Shown piece by piece: positions 51,401 through 59,472 of a stretch of DNA of 64,000 bases (positions within the stretch are counted from its first letter, which is position 1; every line of letters starts with the position of its first letter). A program made the translations under genes and the position numbers. Below the pieces are notes generated by a model. That model was not told the DNA's origin and made no database searches. It saw nothing but the letters and a program-made list of their open reading frames with translations. Source of the stretch: Rugamonas rubra (lineage in GTDB: Bacteria; Pseudomonadota; Gammaproteobacteria; Burkholderiales; Burkholderiaceae_D). The DNA is taken from assembly GCF_900114705.1 (NCBI RefSeq), contig NZ_FOTW01000033.1, forward strand, positions 1-64,000, written 5' to 3'.

Positions 51401-52558
51401 CCAGCGGCGCACCCGCTTGTCGCGCGACAGGTGCTGGCCGCGCAGCGGCCGCGCCAGCGCGCGTTCGGGGAAGACCTTGAAGGCCAGCAGGTCGCGGATG
51501 AACAGCGGCTCGGCGCGGCCGGGCGCGGCGGCCGGGTCGCCGCACAGGTAGACGCCGCGCAGCAGCGGCGCCTCGCCGTGCGCCGAGACGCCCATCAGCC
51601 GCGCCAGGTAGGCGCCGACCGGCGCGCCCAGCCGGTCGACCTGGCCGGGCAGTTGGAAGAAGCTGTCGCTGTCGGCCGGCGGCCGGCCCGCCGCCAGCAG
51701 CTCGGCCTGCAGCGCGCAGACCTGCCGGCGCAGCGCGACGAAGGCGTCGCGGCCCCAGTCGGGGCTGAAGGCGGCCTCCAGCTGCTGCGGGTTGGACCAG
51801 CCCAGCATGGCCTGGCGCAGGCCCGGCGGCAGCGACTCGGCGAAGGCGCCGAAGCCGGTCAGCGCGTCGGCGCGGGTGATCAGCAGGTAAACCGGCAGGC
51901 GCAGGCCGAGCAGGCTTTGCATCTCGGCCAGGCTTTGCTGCACCAGCGCGGCGCGCCGCTCCACCTCGGCCAACGGCCAGGCGTCCTGGCCCAGCAGGGA
52001 GTCGGCCGGCAGGGTCAGCAGCACGGCGTCGAGCGGCCGGCGCGGCCGGTTGCGCCGCAGCTTCTCGGCCAGCGCGCGCCAGCCGGGCGCGCCGGCCCTG
52101 TCGTCCAGGCCCAGGAAGCTGGCGTCGGTCTCCAGCACCCAGCCCTGCGGCAGGCGGTGCCAGCTGAGCACGCCCTGGCCGGCGTCGTCGCCGCCGTCGG
52201 CCATGCGCAGCAACGAGGACTTGCCGGAGCCGGCTTCGCCGGCCAGCCAGACCAGCGGCACCTCCTCGTTCGAGCGGCCGCTGCTGACCCATTCGCGCGC
52301 CGAGGCGAAGGCGGCGTCGAGCGCCTGGTCGAGCCGCGCCGCCAGCGTGTCGGCCGCGGCCGCCGGGGCGGCCATTGCGGCCGTTGCGGCCGCGCCGGCC
52401 GCCGCGCCGGCAGCGGTGTCGGCGGGCGCGGCGGCGGCGCGCCGGCGCGCCGTCCGCAGCACGTAAAAGAACAGCCCCAGGCACAGCGCCAGCAGCAGCA
52501 CCAGCAGCACGCCGGCCACCAGCAGCGCGCTGCCGTCCCTGGCGGCGGCCGGCGTCAT
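48449..52558 (-). CDS. tssM: T6SS membrane complex protein TssM (IcmF-like)
   Basis: A 1369-residue inner-membrane protein linking TssL to TssJ. N-terminal helix (10-33), Ala-rich cytoplasmic linker, then a Walker A-type GEAGSGKSS at 106-114 in the GTPase-like domain. A further membrane helix at about 390 precedes the large periplasmic part, which ends in the TssJ-binding beta domain (RFNEPWSLLRLLAGYRVAP). The Walker A is complete, unlike in many TssM proteins. Start ATG 52558 overlaps the tssL stop by ATGA. Slightly longer than average because of alanine-rich insertions. Confidence 0.93.
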   Translation of the reverse strand: MTPAAARDGSALLVAGVLLVLLLALCLGLFFYVLRTARRRAAAAPADTAAGAAAGAAATAAMAAPAAAADTLAARLDQALDAAFASAREWVSSGRSNEEVPLVWLAGEAGSGKSSLLRMADGGDDAGQGVLSWHRLPQGWVLETDASFLGLDDRAGAPGWRALAEKLRRNRPRRPLDAVLLTLPADSLLGQDAWPLAEVERRAALVQQSLAEMQSLLGLRLPVYLLITRADALTGFGAFAESLPPGLRQAMLGWSNPQQLEAAFSPDWGRDAFVALRRQVCALQAELLAAGRPPADSDSFFQLPGQVDRLGAPVGAYLARLMGVSAHGEAPLLRGVYLCGDPAAAPGRAEPLFIRDLLAFKVFPERALARPLRGQHLSRDKRVRRWVAASAALALLWGGALLWAALDLRGRADALLATLGRIEHEQRIRSDGVAKYGALPFTWYQSAAQGLMDSMLGHDDSLVYLAIPASWHWPGRQGLDQRIDQRFTEGLENIVLRTLAKGLNLQAVALSGVGHDAVSTELTGTPSCELAPLASGGAATVLLSDSPSFAALHRLVDGTVTFEQWQARFDRLQNKDEGTIEDLGKLGAYTKAYTLRPEQRPEHHRYLREALRGAGMEQKLAPRGAYEASMVCAFRLNSERFLAQTLDEHRALQLAVAVDQELRSGIGQADGHRFDQLQRQLHELGRWLGAPGTRWLSGQEGDFGKPYAALLEQVGKSAMLGPQAAHALREETQKRVLALQQRLLAAGGDSPVLQRGSDGGKLVLVPEVAHMEAGLGALLKQPFMQLSPGAVAGAAAEGAAGDGGAGLVTWDMNVLNRTLLMVGEQRAYMGRVLASFPFQFQAELQSVADQRLAANLLAGVALARSRTSDPQEAWQRLGQSQKLLTALLDAVRSQGSPAQYRGMADKLAQQAAAGLRWLQGDFQAGAPYRPREGGFNWWQGSPNPAAQGFAGGQAAALEEYFINQHAQLENSVKLAQPLLRLLESADAGAAEAAATASGHGGIADYWRGLAAELARFQSKHPNSRITQLDNYIRGELAETDLQNCSGRSGAVFASGANDFFALRGRMLASQMAVRCQELVRGGAITAYQSLSAAFRQNLAGRFPFADVGHEGETADIDDVATFLRSVDRYAAAAARQPPDARARDFVGAAERARTLLAPLLAPADGGDAPGYELSVRFRVNERGESDGNNQLRGELEGNRIVDWTLQSGERSVAWHSGTAGAAQTLPWRLGMPLVLTLRWAENTPTLPYRDGRDLRMNVQGRDVVYRFNEPWSLLRLLAGYRVAPPAGTAPRYETLRFEIPTAPQAAGATVAAARARVFMRLALSPAGKKETLAYSQLPVDAPASDNPEQVRSVQIREAMMNTLPTGGAR

Positions 52559-53346
52559 GGCGCGCTCCGCAGCGCCGTCGAGCGCTCGAAATGCTCGCTC
52601 AGCGGCGCCGTGCCGGCATGCCAGATCCACTGCGAGGCCAGCAGCAGCGCCAACGCCAGCAGCACGAACACGATCATCCAGCGGCGCGGACTGGGCAGGC
52701 GCTGCAAGGGCGCGTCGCTGGCGGTGTGGGCGTAGGCCTGCGGCATCAGGCGCCGGCCCAGGTCGTGGAAGTCCTCCTCGCGGCCGGGCAGCATGGCCTC
52801 GTCCGGCGGGCCGCCGGCGATGAAGCGGTACAGGTCGAGGCGCCACTTTTGCAGCACCTCCTGCGGCCGGCCGCCGCCCCGGTAGCGGCCCTGGAAGCCC
52901 ATCGACAGGGCCAGCAGGTACTGCTGCGCCATGTCGCGCCGCGCCGGCTGGGCCTCGCGCAGCAAGCGCTCGATGCGGTCGAAGACGCGCTCGCCGGCGC
53001 TGCGCGTGCCGAACAGCTGCTGCTCGAGCGGACAGGCGACCCACTCGTCGCGCAGCGGCCAGTCGGTCAGGCCGATCAGCATCTCGTCGGCCAGCGCCAC
53101 CTTCAAATAGCGCGCCTCCAGTTCGTACTCGTGGACGAAGCGGCCGCCCTGGCCGAGCGCCTGCGCGCTCTGCCAGTCCAGCTGGCCGCGCAGAAGCTCG
53201 CTCAGCTTGGCCAGCGCCAGGCCCTGATCGCCCGGTTCGAGCTGCTCCGACAACTGCCGGCGCAGCGCCACCAGCTCGGTGTGGAAGGCCAGCAGCTGCT
53301 CGCTGAGCAGGCTGTCGCTGGGCGGCATCGGGCTGTCGGCAGCCAT
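52555..53346 (-). CDS. tssL: T6SS membrane complex protein TssL (DotU)
   Basis: A 263-residue protein with a cytoplasmic N-terminal helical domain (YLKVALADEMLIGLTDWPLRD, QYLLALSMGFQGRYRG) and one C-terminal membrane helix (about 225-245, WMIVFVLLALALLLASQWIW). No peptidoglycan-binding OmpA domain is fused, so anchoring to the wall must come from another protein. It starts at ATG 53346, overlapping the tssK stop by one base (TGATG). Confidence 0.92.
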   Translation of the reverse strand: MAADSPMPPSDSLLSEQLLAFHTELVALRRQLSEQLEPGDQGLALAKLSELLRGQLDWQSAQALGQGGRFVHEYELEARYLKVALADEMLIGLTDWPLRDEWVACPLEQQLFGTRSAGERVFDRIERLLREAQPARRDMAQQYLLALSMGFQGRYRGGGRPQEVLQKWRLDLYRFIAGGPPDEAMLPGREEDFHDLGRRLMPQAYAHTASDAPLQRLPSPRRWMIVFVLLALALLLASQWIWHAGTAPLSEHFERSTALRSAP

Positions 53347-54845
53347 CACGTCCGGCCCGAATGGGAAGCGGCGGTGGCGGCGCCATCCTCGCGCGCCACC
53401 AGCAGCATGATCTCGCTCGGCCCCGACTCGACCGGCCCCTGCAACACCAGCGCCTGGCCGGCCTGCACCAGCTCGGGATCGATCTGCAAGGCCAGCAGGC
53501 AGCTGTTGGACGAGCGCAGCCCCTGCGCCTCGATGCTGGCCTGCGGCGGCGGCACGATGCCGCCCTCCTCCACCAGCGCGTGCAGCAGGCCGTCGTCGGC
53601 GACGCGGTAGCGCCGCGTGCCCAGGCCGCGCCGCTCGCGCACGCCGCGCAGCGGCTGGGCCGAGGCGATCACCGCCGAGGCCAGCCAGCGCTGCGCCTGG
53701 GCGCCGCTCAGGCCGCGCAGGCGCAGCAGCAACACCGGCGCGCTGGCCTCGCCGCCGCTCAGCGGCGTGCTGGGCCAGCCCTCCAACTCGGCCACGCCCA
53801 GCGGACGGCGGAAGGATACGCCGTCGTGCTCGAACAACAGCGTGCTGTAGCGCTGCGCCAGCAGGTCGAGCAGGCCGCCGATCTGCCGCAGCAGCTCGAC
53901 GAAGGTGCTCTCGGGATCGTCGTGGCGGTAGTCGGCCAATTCCTGCGAGGCCTGGTTCAACTCGCCCGCCTCGTCGAGCTCCTCCAGTTCGCGCAGCATG
54001 CCCAGCGGGCCGAGCATGCCGCCCAGCGTCAGATACAGCTGGGCCGGCGCCACCACGCCCAGCCCCAGCAGGGCGCGCAGCTGCGCCAGCGCGCTGCTGA
54101 CGTTGCGCAGCCGCTCGCGCCGCTCGACGCGCTCGTCGCTCTGGCCGGCCGCCTCGCGCACCATGGCCACCAGCCGGCTCTCGGTGCCGGCCAGGCGCTC
54201 GCGCAGCGCCTCGGCGCGGGCGCGCAGCGAGGCGTGGCCGTCCGGCGCCGCCACCGCGATGTCGAGCAGCGGCGGGATGAACGGCGCCACCTTCAGTTGT
54301 TGGCTCTCGCTGACCAGGTGGGCCAGCGGCAGATAGATCTCCTGGCCCGGCCGCAGCTCGCTCTCCAGGGCCAGCTGGACGAAGGGCGCGACGAACTGCG
54401 CGGCCGGTTCGTCGCGCCCGCTGCCGGGCGCCGGCTGGTCGACGGCGGCGCCCAGCACCACGCAGACCACGTGGCGCGCCACGCCGCCCTCGCGCAGCGC
54501 GCGCAACTGCTCGGCGCCGACGTTCAGGGTCAGCGCGGTCTGGCCGCCGGCCGCCGCGCCGCGTCCGCCCTCGGCCGGCTTGCCGCGGTAGCTGACCAGG
54601 CGGCCGTCCGGCATGATCGCCTCCAGCTCGAGCACCGACAGCGCGCCCTCGGCGATGCGGTCGCGTTTGAACTTGAGGCTGCGCACGCCCCAGGCGTAGG
54701 GCGCGGCGGCGCGCACGTGGTAGGCCACCAGCTCCTCGTGGCGCTGCGCCAGCTTCTCGAAATGCACCGGCGCCAGCAGCAGCCCGTCGTGCCATTTGAT
54801 GGCGTCAATCGGAATCGACACAGCCTCGTTGGTGCTCAATTTCAT
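53346..54845 (-). CDS. tssK: T6SS baseplate-membrane linker TssK
   Basis: A 499-residue trimeric connector between baseplate and TssJLM complex. N-terminal signature IKWHDGLLLAPVHFEKLAQR (residues 17-36) is clear, with SLKFKRDRIAEGALSVLELE and FVELLRQIGGLLDLLAQRYS further on. Slightly longer than the common 440-460. It follows tssJ after 81 bases. Confidence 0.92.
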   Translation of the reverse strand: MKLSTNEAVSIPIDAIKWHDGLLLAPVHFEKLAQRHEELVAYHVRAAAPYAWGVRSLKFKRDRIAEGALSVLELEAIMPDGRLVSYRGKPAEGGRGAAAGGQTALTLNVGAEQLRALREGGVARHVVCVVLGAAVDQPAPGSGRDEPAAQFVAPFVQLALESELRPGQEIYLPLAHLVSESQQLKVAPFIPPLLDIAVAAPDGHASLRARAEALRERLAGTESRLVAMVREAAGQSDERVERRERLRNVSSALAQLRALLGLGVVAPAQLYLTLGGMLGPLGMLRELEELDEAGELNQASQELADYRHDDPESTFVELLRQIGGLLDLLAQRYSTLLFEHDGVSFRRPLGVAELEGWPSTPLSGGEASAPVLLLRLRGLSGAQAQRWLASAVIASAQPLRGVRERRGLGTRRYRVADDGLLHALVEEGGIVPPPQASIEAQGLRSSNSCLLALQIDPELVQAGQALVLQGPVESGPSEIMLLVAREDGAATAASHSGRT

Positions 54846-54926
54846 GGATTCCCGTCCTGCCGAAGTAAGCCTGGGTGACGTTGCGGTGTGCTGCTCGTTG
54901 CGGCCGGCGCCGTCCGGCGCAGCCGC

Positions 54927-55499
54927 TCAGCTGTCGCAGCGCATGGGCGGCGGCGGCTGCGGCGCCGGCGTCTTCTTGTCGCGCGGCGTCAGGCTCCAGC
55001 CGGTGCGGGCGAAGCTGATCGCACCGCCCTCGCCCCAGCCCTCGATGCGGCCGCGCCGCTCGCCGTCGGCCAGGTCGGCGAAGACGAACACGGCGTAGGC
55101 GCGCTGGCCCTCGAACAAGCGCGACGGCAGGCCCAGCTCCTGGCCGGGCGTCACCTCGCAGTGGTAGACGCGCAGGGTTTGCGGATAGCTGGCGGCCAGG
55201 TCGGCGCCGGCGCCGAACCATTTTTCGGCCGGGTTCATCAGGCGCTGCTCGAGCGCCGGGTCGGACACCAGGGCCAGCTCGAACACCACCGCGCTGTTGC
55301 GGTTGGCGTCTGGCGCGGCCAGCACGCGCACCTCGCCCAGCTTGAGCTTGGGGGCGCCGGGCGACAGCACGCCGCAGCCGACCAGGGACAGGGGGAGAAG
55401 CAGGAGCGACAGGTGGAGCAACGCAGGCGCGACTAGGCGCGGGCGTTGGCCGCGCGGCAAGATGGGAAGACTGAAGGATGACAGCGAAACAGGGTGCAT
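54927..55499 (-). CDS. tssJ: T6SS outer-membrane lipoprotein TssJ
   Basis: A 190-residue lipoprotein that anchors the TssLM complex in the outer membrane. Lipobox LSLVGC with lipidated Cys42 after a hydrophobic leader. The mature part has NPAEKWFGAGADLAASYPQT and TGWSLTPRDKK in a transthyretin-like fold. I chose ATG 55499; an ATG 14 codons earlier gives an unusually long leader. It is the first gene of the long T6SS operon, so the T6SS promoter should lie in 55500-55640. Confidence 0.85.
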   Translation of the reverse strand: MHPVSLSSFSLPILPRGQRPRLVAPALLHLSLLLLPLSLVGCGVLSPGAPKLKLGEVRVLAAPDANRNSAVVFELALVSDPALEQRLMNPAEKWFGAGADLAASYPQTLRVYHCEVTPGQELGLPSRLFEGQRAYAVFVFADLADGERRGRIEGWGEGGAISFARTGWSLTPRDKKTPAPQPPPPMRCDS

Positions 55500-55640
55500 G
55501 GGGGCTGGCCTGGTAACGGACTGACAAAACAGCATCGCCAAACAATTGCAGTAATGAAAACTCTATGAGTCGTATTGTGCTTCAGTTTTCCATGCAGATT
55601 CTCACCGAATGTCACCAGCGAAGAATAATCTTCCCATAAC
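55500..55640. other. AT-rich gap with the presumed T6SS promoter
   Basis: Noticeably lower GC than the flanks (55540-55640). The T6SS operon must start here on the minus strand. I see no sigma-54 GG-N10-GC element or clear operator. Confidence 0.4.
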
Positions 55641-55662
55641 AAAAAACGGCGCAACAGCGCCG
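55641..55662 (-). terminator. Rho-independent terminator of the cyo-SURF1-regBA operon
   Basis: On the minus strand CGGCGC and GCGCCG form a perfect 6-bp stem around a TGTT loop, followed by six Ts. It lies 67 bases beyond the regA stop and insulates the T6SS operon that follows on the same strand. Confidence 0.9.
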
Positions 55663-55728
55663 CAATCACTATCGAATCGGGAGCGATGAGCCGGTCGGCA
55701 ACGACGGCCAGGCCGGGTCCGCCGGCCG

Positions 55729-56283
55729 CTACTTGACGCGCTGCTTCTCCAGCTTGCGCGCCAAGGTGCGGCGGTGCAGGCCGAGCCGGCGCGCCGCCTC
55801 CGAGATGTTGAAGTCGGTCTCGGCCAGCACGGCGTGGATGCGCTCCCACTCCAGCGTCTTGATCGAGGTCGAGCGGTTGGTCATCTCCAGCTCGACGGCG
55901 CCGGCGACGTGGCCGAAGGCGGCTTCGATGTCGTCGGTGTTGGACGGCTTGGCCAGGTATTGGCAGGCGCCCAGCTTGATCGCCTCGACCGCCGTGTTGA
56001 TGCTGGCGAAGCCGGTCAGCACCACGATCAGCATCGCCGCGTCGTGCTGGTGCAACATCTGCACGCAGGCCAGGCCGGACGAGGTGCCCTTCAGCTTCAG
56101 GTCGACCACGGCGTAGCCCGGCGCGTGGTCGACCAGCATGGCGCTGGCCTCGTCGACGTTGGCCGCCAGCAGCACGCGGTAGCCGCGCCGCTCGAACGAG
56201 CGGCCCAGCGTGCGGGCGAAGGCCTCGTCGTCCTCGACCAGCAACAGCATGCGCGGTTCGGCGTTCTCGTACAGCTCACTCAT
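55729..56283 (-). CDS. regA: Redox response regulator, RegA/PrrA/RoxR type
   Basis: A 184-residue regulator with an N-terminal receiver (phospho-acceptor Asp61 in VVDLKLKG, Lys112) and a short C-terminal Fis-type helix-turn-helix (NISEAARRLGLHRRTLARKL). This architecture and spacing identify the RegA/PrrA/ActR group, global regulators of respiration that respond to the redox state of quinones. Its start overlaps the kinase stop by eight bases. In relatives it controls terminal oxidases, cytochromes and denitrification, which fits the operon with cyo. Confidence 0.9.
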   Translation of the reverse strand: MSELYENAEPRMLLLVEDDEAFARTLGRSFERRGYRVLLAANVDEASAMLVDHAPGYAVVDLKLKGTSSGLACVQMLHQHDAAMLIVVLTGFASINTAVEAIKLGACQYLAKPSNTDDIEAAFGHVAGAVELEMTNRSTSIKTLEWERIHAVLAETDFNISEAARRLGLHRRTLARKLEKQRVK

Positions 56284-57613
56284 CGACGCGCTCCTCCTGC
56301 GGCGGCAGGGCGATGGCGGCCAGCGGCAGACTCAGCTGCACGGCGGCGCCGCCCTCGGCGCGGTTGCGCGCCGTCACCGAACCGCCCAGGGTGCGCGCCA
56401 CGTTGACCACCAGGAACAGGCCGAGGCCGCCGCCGGGCCGCCCCTTGGTCGACTGGTAGGGCTTGCCCAGCTGGGCCAGCATGCCGGGCGCGAAGCCGGG
56501 GCCGGCGTCGCTGACCAGCACGTTGAGGGTGTCGCCGTCGCGCGTCGCCTCCAGGCTCAGCCATTGCGGCGAGGCCTCCAGCGCATTGTCCAGCAGGTTG
56601 CAGATGGTTTGCTTGAGGGCCGAGTCGAACACCACCGGCAGGTCGTGGACGATGCGGTTCTGGTAGGCGAAGGTCTGCACCGGGCGGCTGGCCAGCCACT
56701 CGGCCGCCAACTCGTCGAGGAAATGCTTGATGGTCGTCTTGGCCGACAGCTCGCCGCGCGCCTCGCCGGCCGACAGCAAAATGCCGCTGACGATGGACTT
56801 GCAGCGCAACAGCTGGGTCTGCATCTCGCCGATCTCCTCGATCAGCTCGGCGTTCTTGCTGAATTCGGGCATGCGCTTCCAGTCGCCCAGGATCACCGAC
56901 AAGGTGGCCAGCGGCGTGCCCAGCTCGTGCGCGGCGCCCGAGGCCAACAGGCCCATGCGGACGATGTGCTCCTCCTCGGCGGCGCGCTGGCGCAGGTCGG
57001 CCAGCTGGGCGTCGCCGGCGCGCAGGTTGCGCATGATGCGGCTGATGAACACCACCAGCAGCGCGGCGATCAGCGCGAAGCACAGCAGCATGCCCTGCAC
57101 GTACAGGCTGCCGATGCCACGGGCATGGTCGAGCGGCAGCGCCAGCGGCTTGGCGAACAGCGCCAGTCCGTCCAGGCAGGTGATGGTGATGGCGACGATG
57201 GTCCAGGTCGACCAAGCCTCGAGCAGCACGGCGCTGAGGATCACCTGCAACAGGTAGACGAAGGCGAAGGGATTGGTGGTGCCGCCGCTCAGGTAGAGTT
57301 GGGCGGTGAGGCTGGCGACGTCGACCAGCAGCGCCAGGAACAGCTCGCCGTTGGTCACTTCGCGGTGTTCGTGCCAGCGCAGCTGGCTGGCGATGTTGAA
57401 GGCGATCAGGCAGGCCAGCACCTCGAGCATCGGCACGGTCGGCAGCTTGACGTCGAAGCCGAGGATGACGGTGCCGATGGCGATAATCTGGCCGACCACG
57501 GCGATCCAGCGCAGCTGGATCAGCTGGGCCATGTTCTTGTGGCCGGCCGCGTACTCCACGTTGGCGGCGGCCTTGGTGTGCGTGATGCCCGTCTGTTGTT
57601 TTGTTGCTTCCAT
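56276..57613 (-). CDS. regB: Redox sensor histidine kinase, RegB/PrrB/RoxS type
   Basis: A 445-residue kinase with six N-terminal membrane helices including the quinone-binding motif GGTTNPFAF (110-118), the phosphorylation site His229 in ASGAAHELGTPLATLS, the redox-active Cys271 in LLRCKSIVSGIL, and N, G1 and G2 boxes (NLLDNALEAS, DAGPGF, GGGLGLF). All key residues of RegB are present, so it should sense quinone redox state. The start is uncertain: ATG 57613 has GGTGAA upstream; an ATG at 57625 or GTG at 57631 are possible. It lies 31 bases after the SURF1 gene. Confidence 0.92.
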   Translation of the reverse strand: MEATKQQTGITHTKAAANVEYAAGHKNMAQLIQLRWIAVVGQIIAIGTVILGFDVKLPTVPMLEVLACLIAFNIASQLRWHEHREVTNGELFLALLVDVASLTAQLYLSGGTTNPFAFVYLLQVILSAVLLEAWSTWTIVAITITCLDGLALFAKPLALPLDHARGIGSLYVQGMLLCFALIAALLVVFISRIMRNLRAGDAQLADLRQRAAEEEHIVRMGLLASGAAHELGTPLATLSVILGDWKRMPEFSKNAELIEEIGEMQTQLLRCKSIVSGILLSAGEARGELSAKTTIKHFLDELAAEWLASRPVQTFAYQNRIVHDLPVVFDSALKQTICNLLDNALEASPQWLSLEATRDGDTLNVLVSDAGPGFAPGMLAQLGKPYQSTKGRPGGGLGLFLVVNVARTLGGSVTARNRAEGGAAVQLSLPLAAIALPPQEERVDE

Positions 57614-57644
57614 TTTCACCGGCATGTACACTTTTTACAATGAA

Positions 57645-58442
57645 TCAGTCGCGCCGCCGCCGCGCGCCTCCACGCAGCAACCACCACAGCATCGCCGCCG
57701 ACATCGCCGCCAACGCGAACCAGGTCAGCGCGTACACCAAATGGCTGTCCGGGAAGGCGATCACGGTCAGGCCGCCGACCGGACGCTGGCCATCGGCGGC
57801 GTCGCTCGGCTCTTGGCCGGCGGCGGCGTCGACGAAGTACGGCGCCACCCGCTGCAAGCCCTGCGCGGCGGCGATCGCCCGCACATCGCGCGAGTACCAG
57901 CGCTGCTTGGACGGATCGTTTTTGCGCAGGAACCCACCGTTCGGCTCGCTGACGCGCAGCAAGCCCGTCATGGTAACACGGGGCACTGTTCCGGGTGGGC
58001 AGGCAAGCGCCGGCGTGGCCGTGGCGGGCGCCGGCGCGGCGGCTTCGACAAAGCCACGGTTGACCAGCACCACCGTGCCGTCCTGCTGGCACAACGGCGT
58101 CAGCAGCCAGTAGCCACTGCCCAGGGCGGTGACCGCCTGGCTGCGCACGCTGGCCTCAAAAAGCAAAATACCGGCCACGCGAACGTGCCGGTATTCGTCT
58201 GTCGCCGCCGTGACGCCGTTCCAGCGCGCCGCGCCGGGCGCCGCAGCAGGCGCCGCGTGGACGCGCTGCTCGACGCGCTCGATCAGCGCCCGCTTCCAGA
58301 ACAGGCGCTGCACCTGCCAGCTGCCGAGCGCGAGGAAGCCCGCGATCAGCAGCACGGCGCCGGCCAGCAACGCCAGCCGCAGCGCGCCGGAACGGGCGGC
58401 GCCTGGCGCCCCCCCTTCGTTTACGTGCGGCTGTTTACTCAT
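57645..58442 (-). CDS. SURF1-family oxidase assembly protein
   Basis: A 265-residue protein with membrane helices at both ends (about 21-42 and 232-253) and the SURF1 fold between them: FLALGSWQVQRLFWKRALIE, YRHVRVAGILLF, GYWLLTPLCQQDGTVVLVNRG and NDPSKQRWYSRDV. SURF1 helps insert haem into terminal oxidases, classically cytochrome c oxidase. Here it overlaps cyoD by four bases, so it probably serves the bo3-type oxidase. No cyoE haem O synthase lies in the cluster. Confidence 0.85.
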   Translation of the reverse strand: MSKQPHVNEGGAPGAARSGALRLALLAGAVLLIAGFLALGSWQVQRLFWKRALIERVEQRVHAAPAAAPGAARWNGVTAATDEYRHVRVAGILLFEASVRSQAVTALGSGYWLLTPLCQQDGTVVLVNRGFVEAAAPAPATATPALACPPGTVPRVTMTGLLRVSEPNGGFLRKNDPSKQRWYSRDVRAIAAAQGLQRVAPYFVDAAAGQEPSDAADGQRPVGGLTVIAFPDSHLVYALTWFALAAMSAAMLWWLLRGGARRRRD

Positions 58443-58840
58443 GGCATGTTGCGCATATCATGTTCCATCATGCCCGGCATCATGTTGTGGTTCAGGTGGT
58501 ACATGACCCAGATCGAACCGGCCAGCATAATCACCAGCACCATCACCGTGAACAGCAGGGCCAGCATCGACCAGCCGCCCTCGGCCTTGGCGTTCATGTG
58601 CAGGAAGTAGATCATGTGCACGACCACTTGCACGGCGGCGAAGCCGAGCAGTACCAGCCCCATGGTGCTCGACTTGTCGATCACCTTGGCCATCACCAGC
58701 CAGAACGGGATGGCGGTCAGGATCACCGACAGCAGGAAACCGATGGCGTAGCTTTTCAGGCTGCCGTGGTCGGCGTGGTCTTCGTGACCATCATGACCGT
58801 GGCCGTGGCCGTGGTCGTCGTTGTTGTGATGCTCACTCAT
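58439..58840 (-). CDS. cyoD: Cytochrome bo3-type ubiquinol oxidase subunit IV
   Basis: A 133-residue protein with three membrane helices (AIGFLLSVILTAIPFWLVMA and two more) typical of CyoD. The N-terminus is strikingly rich in His and Asp (residues 3-26), more so than typical CyoD, and could bind metal ions. It overlaps cyoC at its start (ATGA) and the SURF1 gene at its end. CyoD stabilises the CuB site of the oxidase. Confidence 0.9.
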   Translation of the reverse strand: MSEHHNNDDHGHGHGHDGHEDHADHGSLKSYAIGFLLSVILTAIPFWLVMAKVIDKSSTMGLVLLGFAAVQVVVHMIYFLHMNAKAEGGWSMLALLFTVMVLVIMLAGSIWVMYHLNHNMMPGMMEHDMRNMP

Positions 58841-59472
58841 GGCAGCACTCCCATCAGGTAGACAAAGGTGAAGACGCCGATCCAGATCACGTCCAGGAAG
58901 TGCCAGAACATCGACAGGCACATCATGCGGCGCTGGTTTTCCACCGTCAGACCGTGGCGGCCCAGTTGGAACATCAGCGTGACCAACCAAACGATGCCGA
59001 AGGTGACGTGCAGGCCGTGGGTGCCGACCAGCGCGAAGAACGCGGTCAGGAAGCCACTGCGCTGCGGACCGGCGCCTTCGTGGATCAGGTGGAAGAACTC
59101 GTACATTTCCAGCGACAGGAAGGCGGCGCCGAACAGGCCGGTGATGCCCAGCCAGACCAGCGCGGCGCGCAGGCGTTTGCGCTGCGATTCCAGCATGGCG
59201 AAGCCGTAGGTGATCGACGACAGCAGCAGGAAGGCCGTGTTCAGGGCCACCAGCGGCAGGTCGAACAGCTCGGCGCCCGAAGGACCGCCGGCGTAGTTGC
59301 GACCCAGTACGGCATAGGTCGCGAACAGGCAGGCGAAGATCAGGCAATCGCTCATCAGGTAGATCCAGAAACCCAGCAGAGTGCCGTTTTCCGGATGGTG
59401 CTCGCGCACGAAGAAGCGCGCGCTAGGGTCGGCGCCCAGGGCGCCGGAGTTGCTTACTTTGATATCAGACAT
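58837..59472 (-). CDS. cyoC: Cytochrome bo3-type ubiquinol oxidase subunit III
   Basis: A 211-residue protein with five membrane helices: NGTLLGFWIYLMSDCLIFA, NTAFLLLSSITYGFAML, GTHGLHVTFGIVWL and FWHFLDVIWIGVFTF are family signatures. Start ATG 59472 overlaps the end of cyoB by eight bases. Confidence 0.93.
   Translation of the reverse strand: MSDIKVSNSGALGADPSARFFVREHHPENGTLLGFWIYLMSDCLIFACLFATYAVLGRNYAGGPSGAELFDLPLVALNTAFLLLSSITYGFAMLESQRKRLRAALVWLGITGLFGAAFLSLEMYEFFHLIHEGAGPQRSGFLTAFFALVGTHGLHVTFGIVWLVTLMFQLGRHGLTVENQRRMMCLSMFWHFLDVIWIGVFTFVYLMGVLP

Noticed and set aside
48516..52484. 1322-codon minus-strand frame within tssM
   Set aside because: Arg/Ala/Gly-rich alternative frame of tssM; the tssM frame has Walker A and family motifs.
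48890..52735. 1281-codon plus-strand frame opposite tssM
   Set aside because: Low-complexity antisense translation without start signal or motif.
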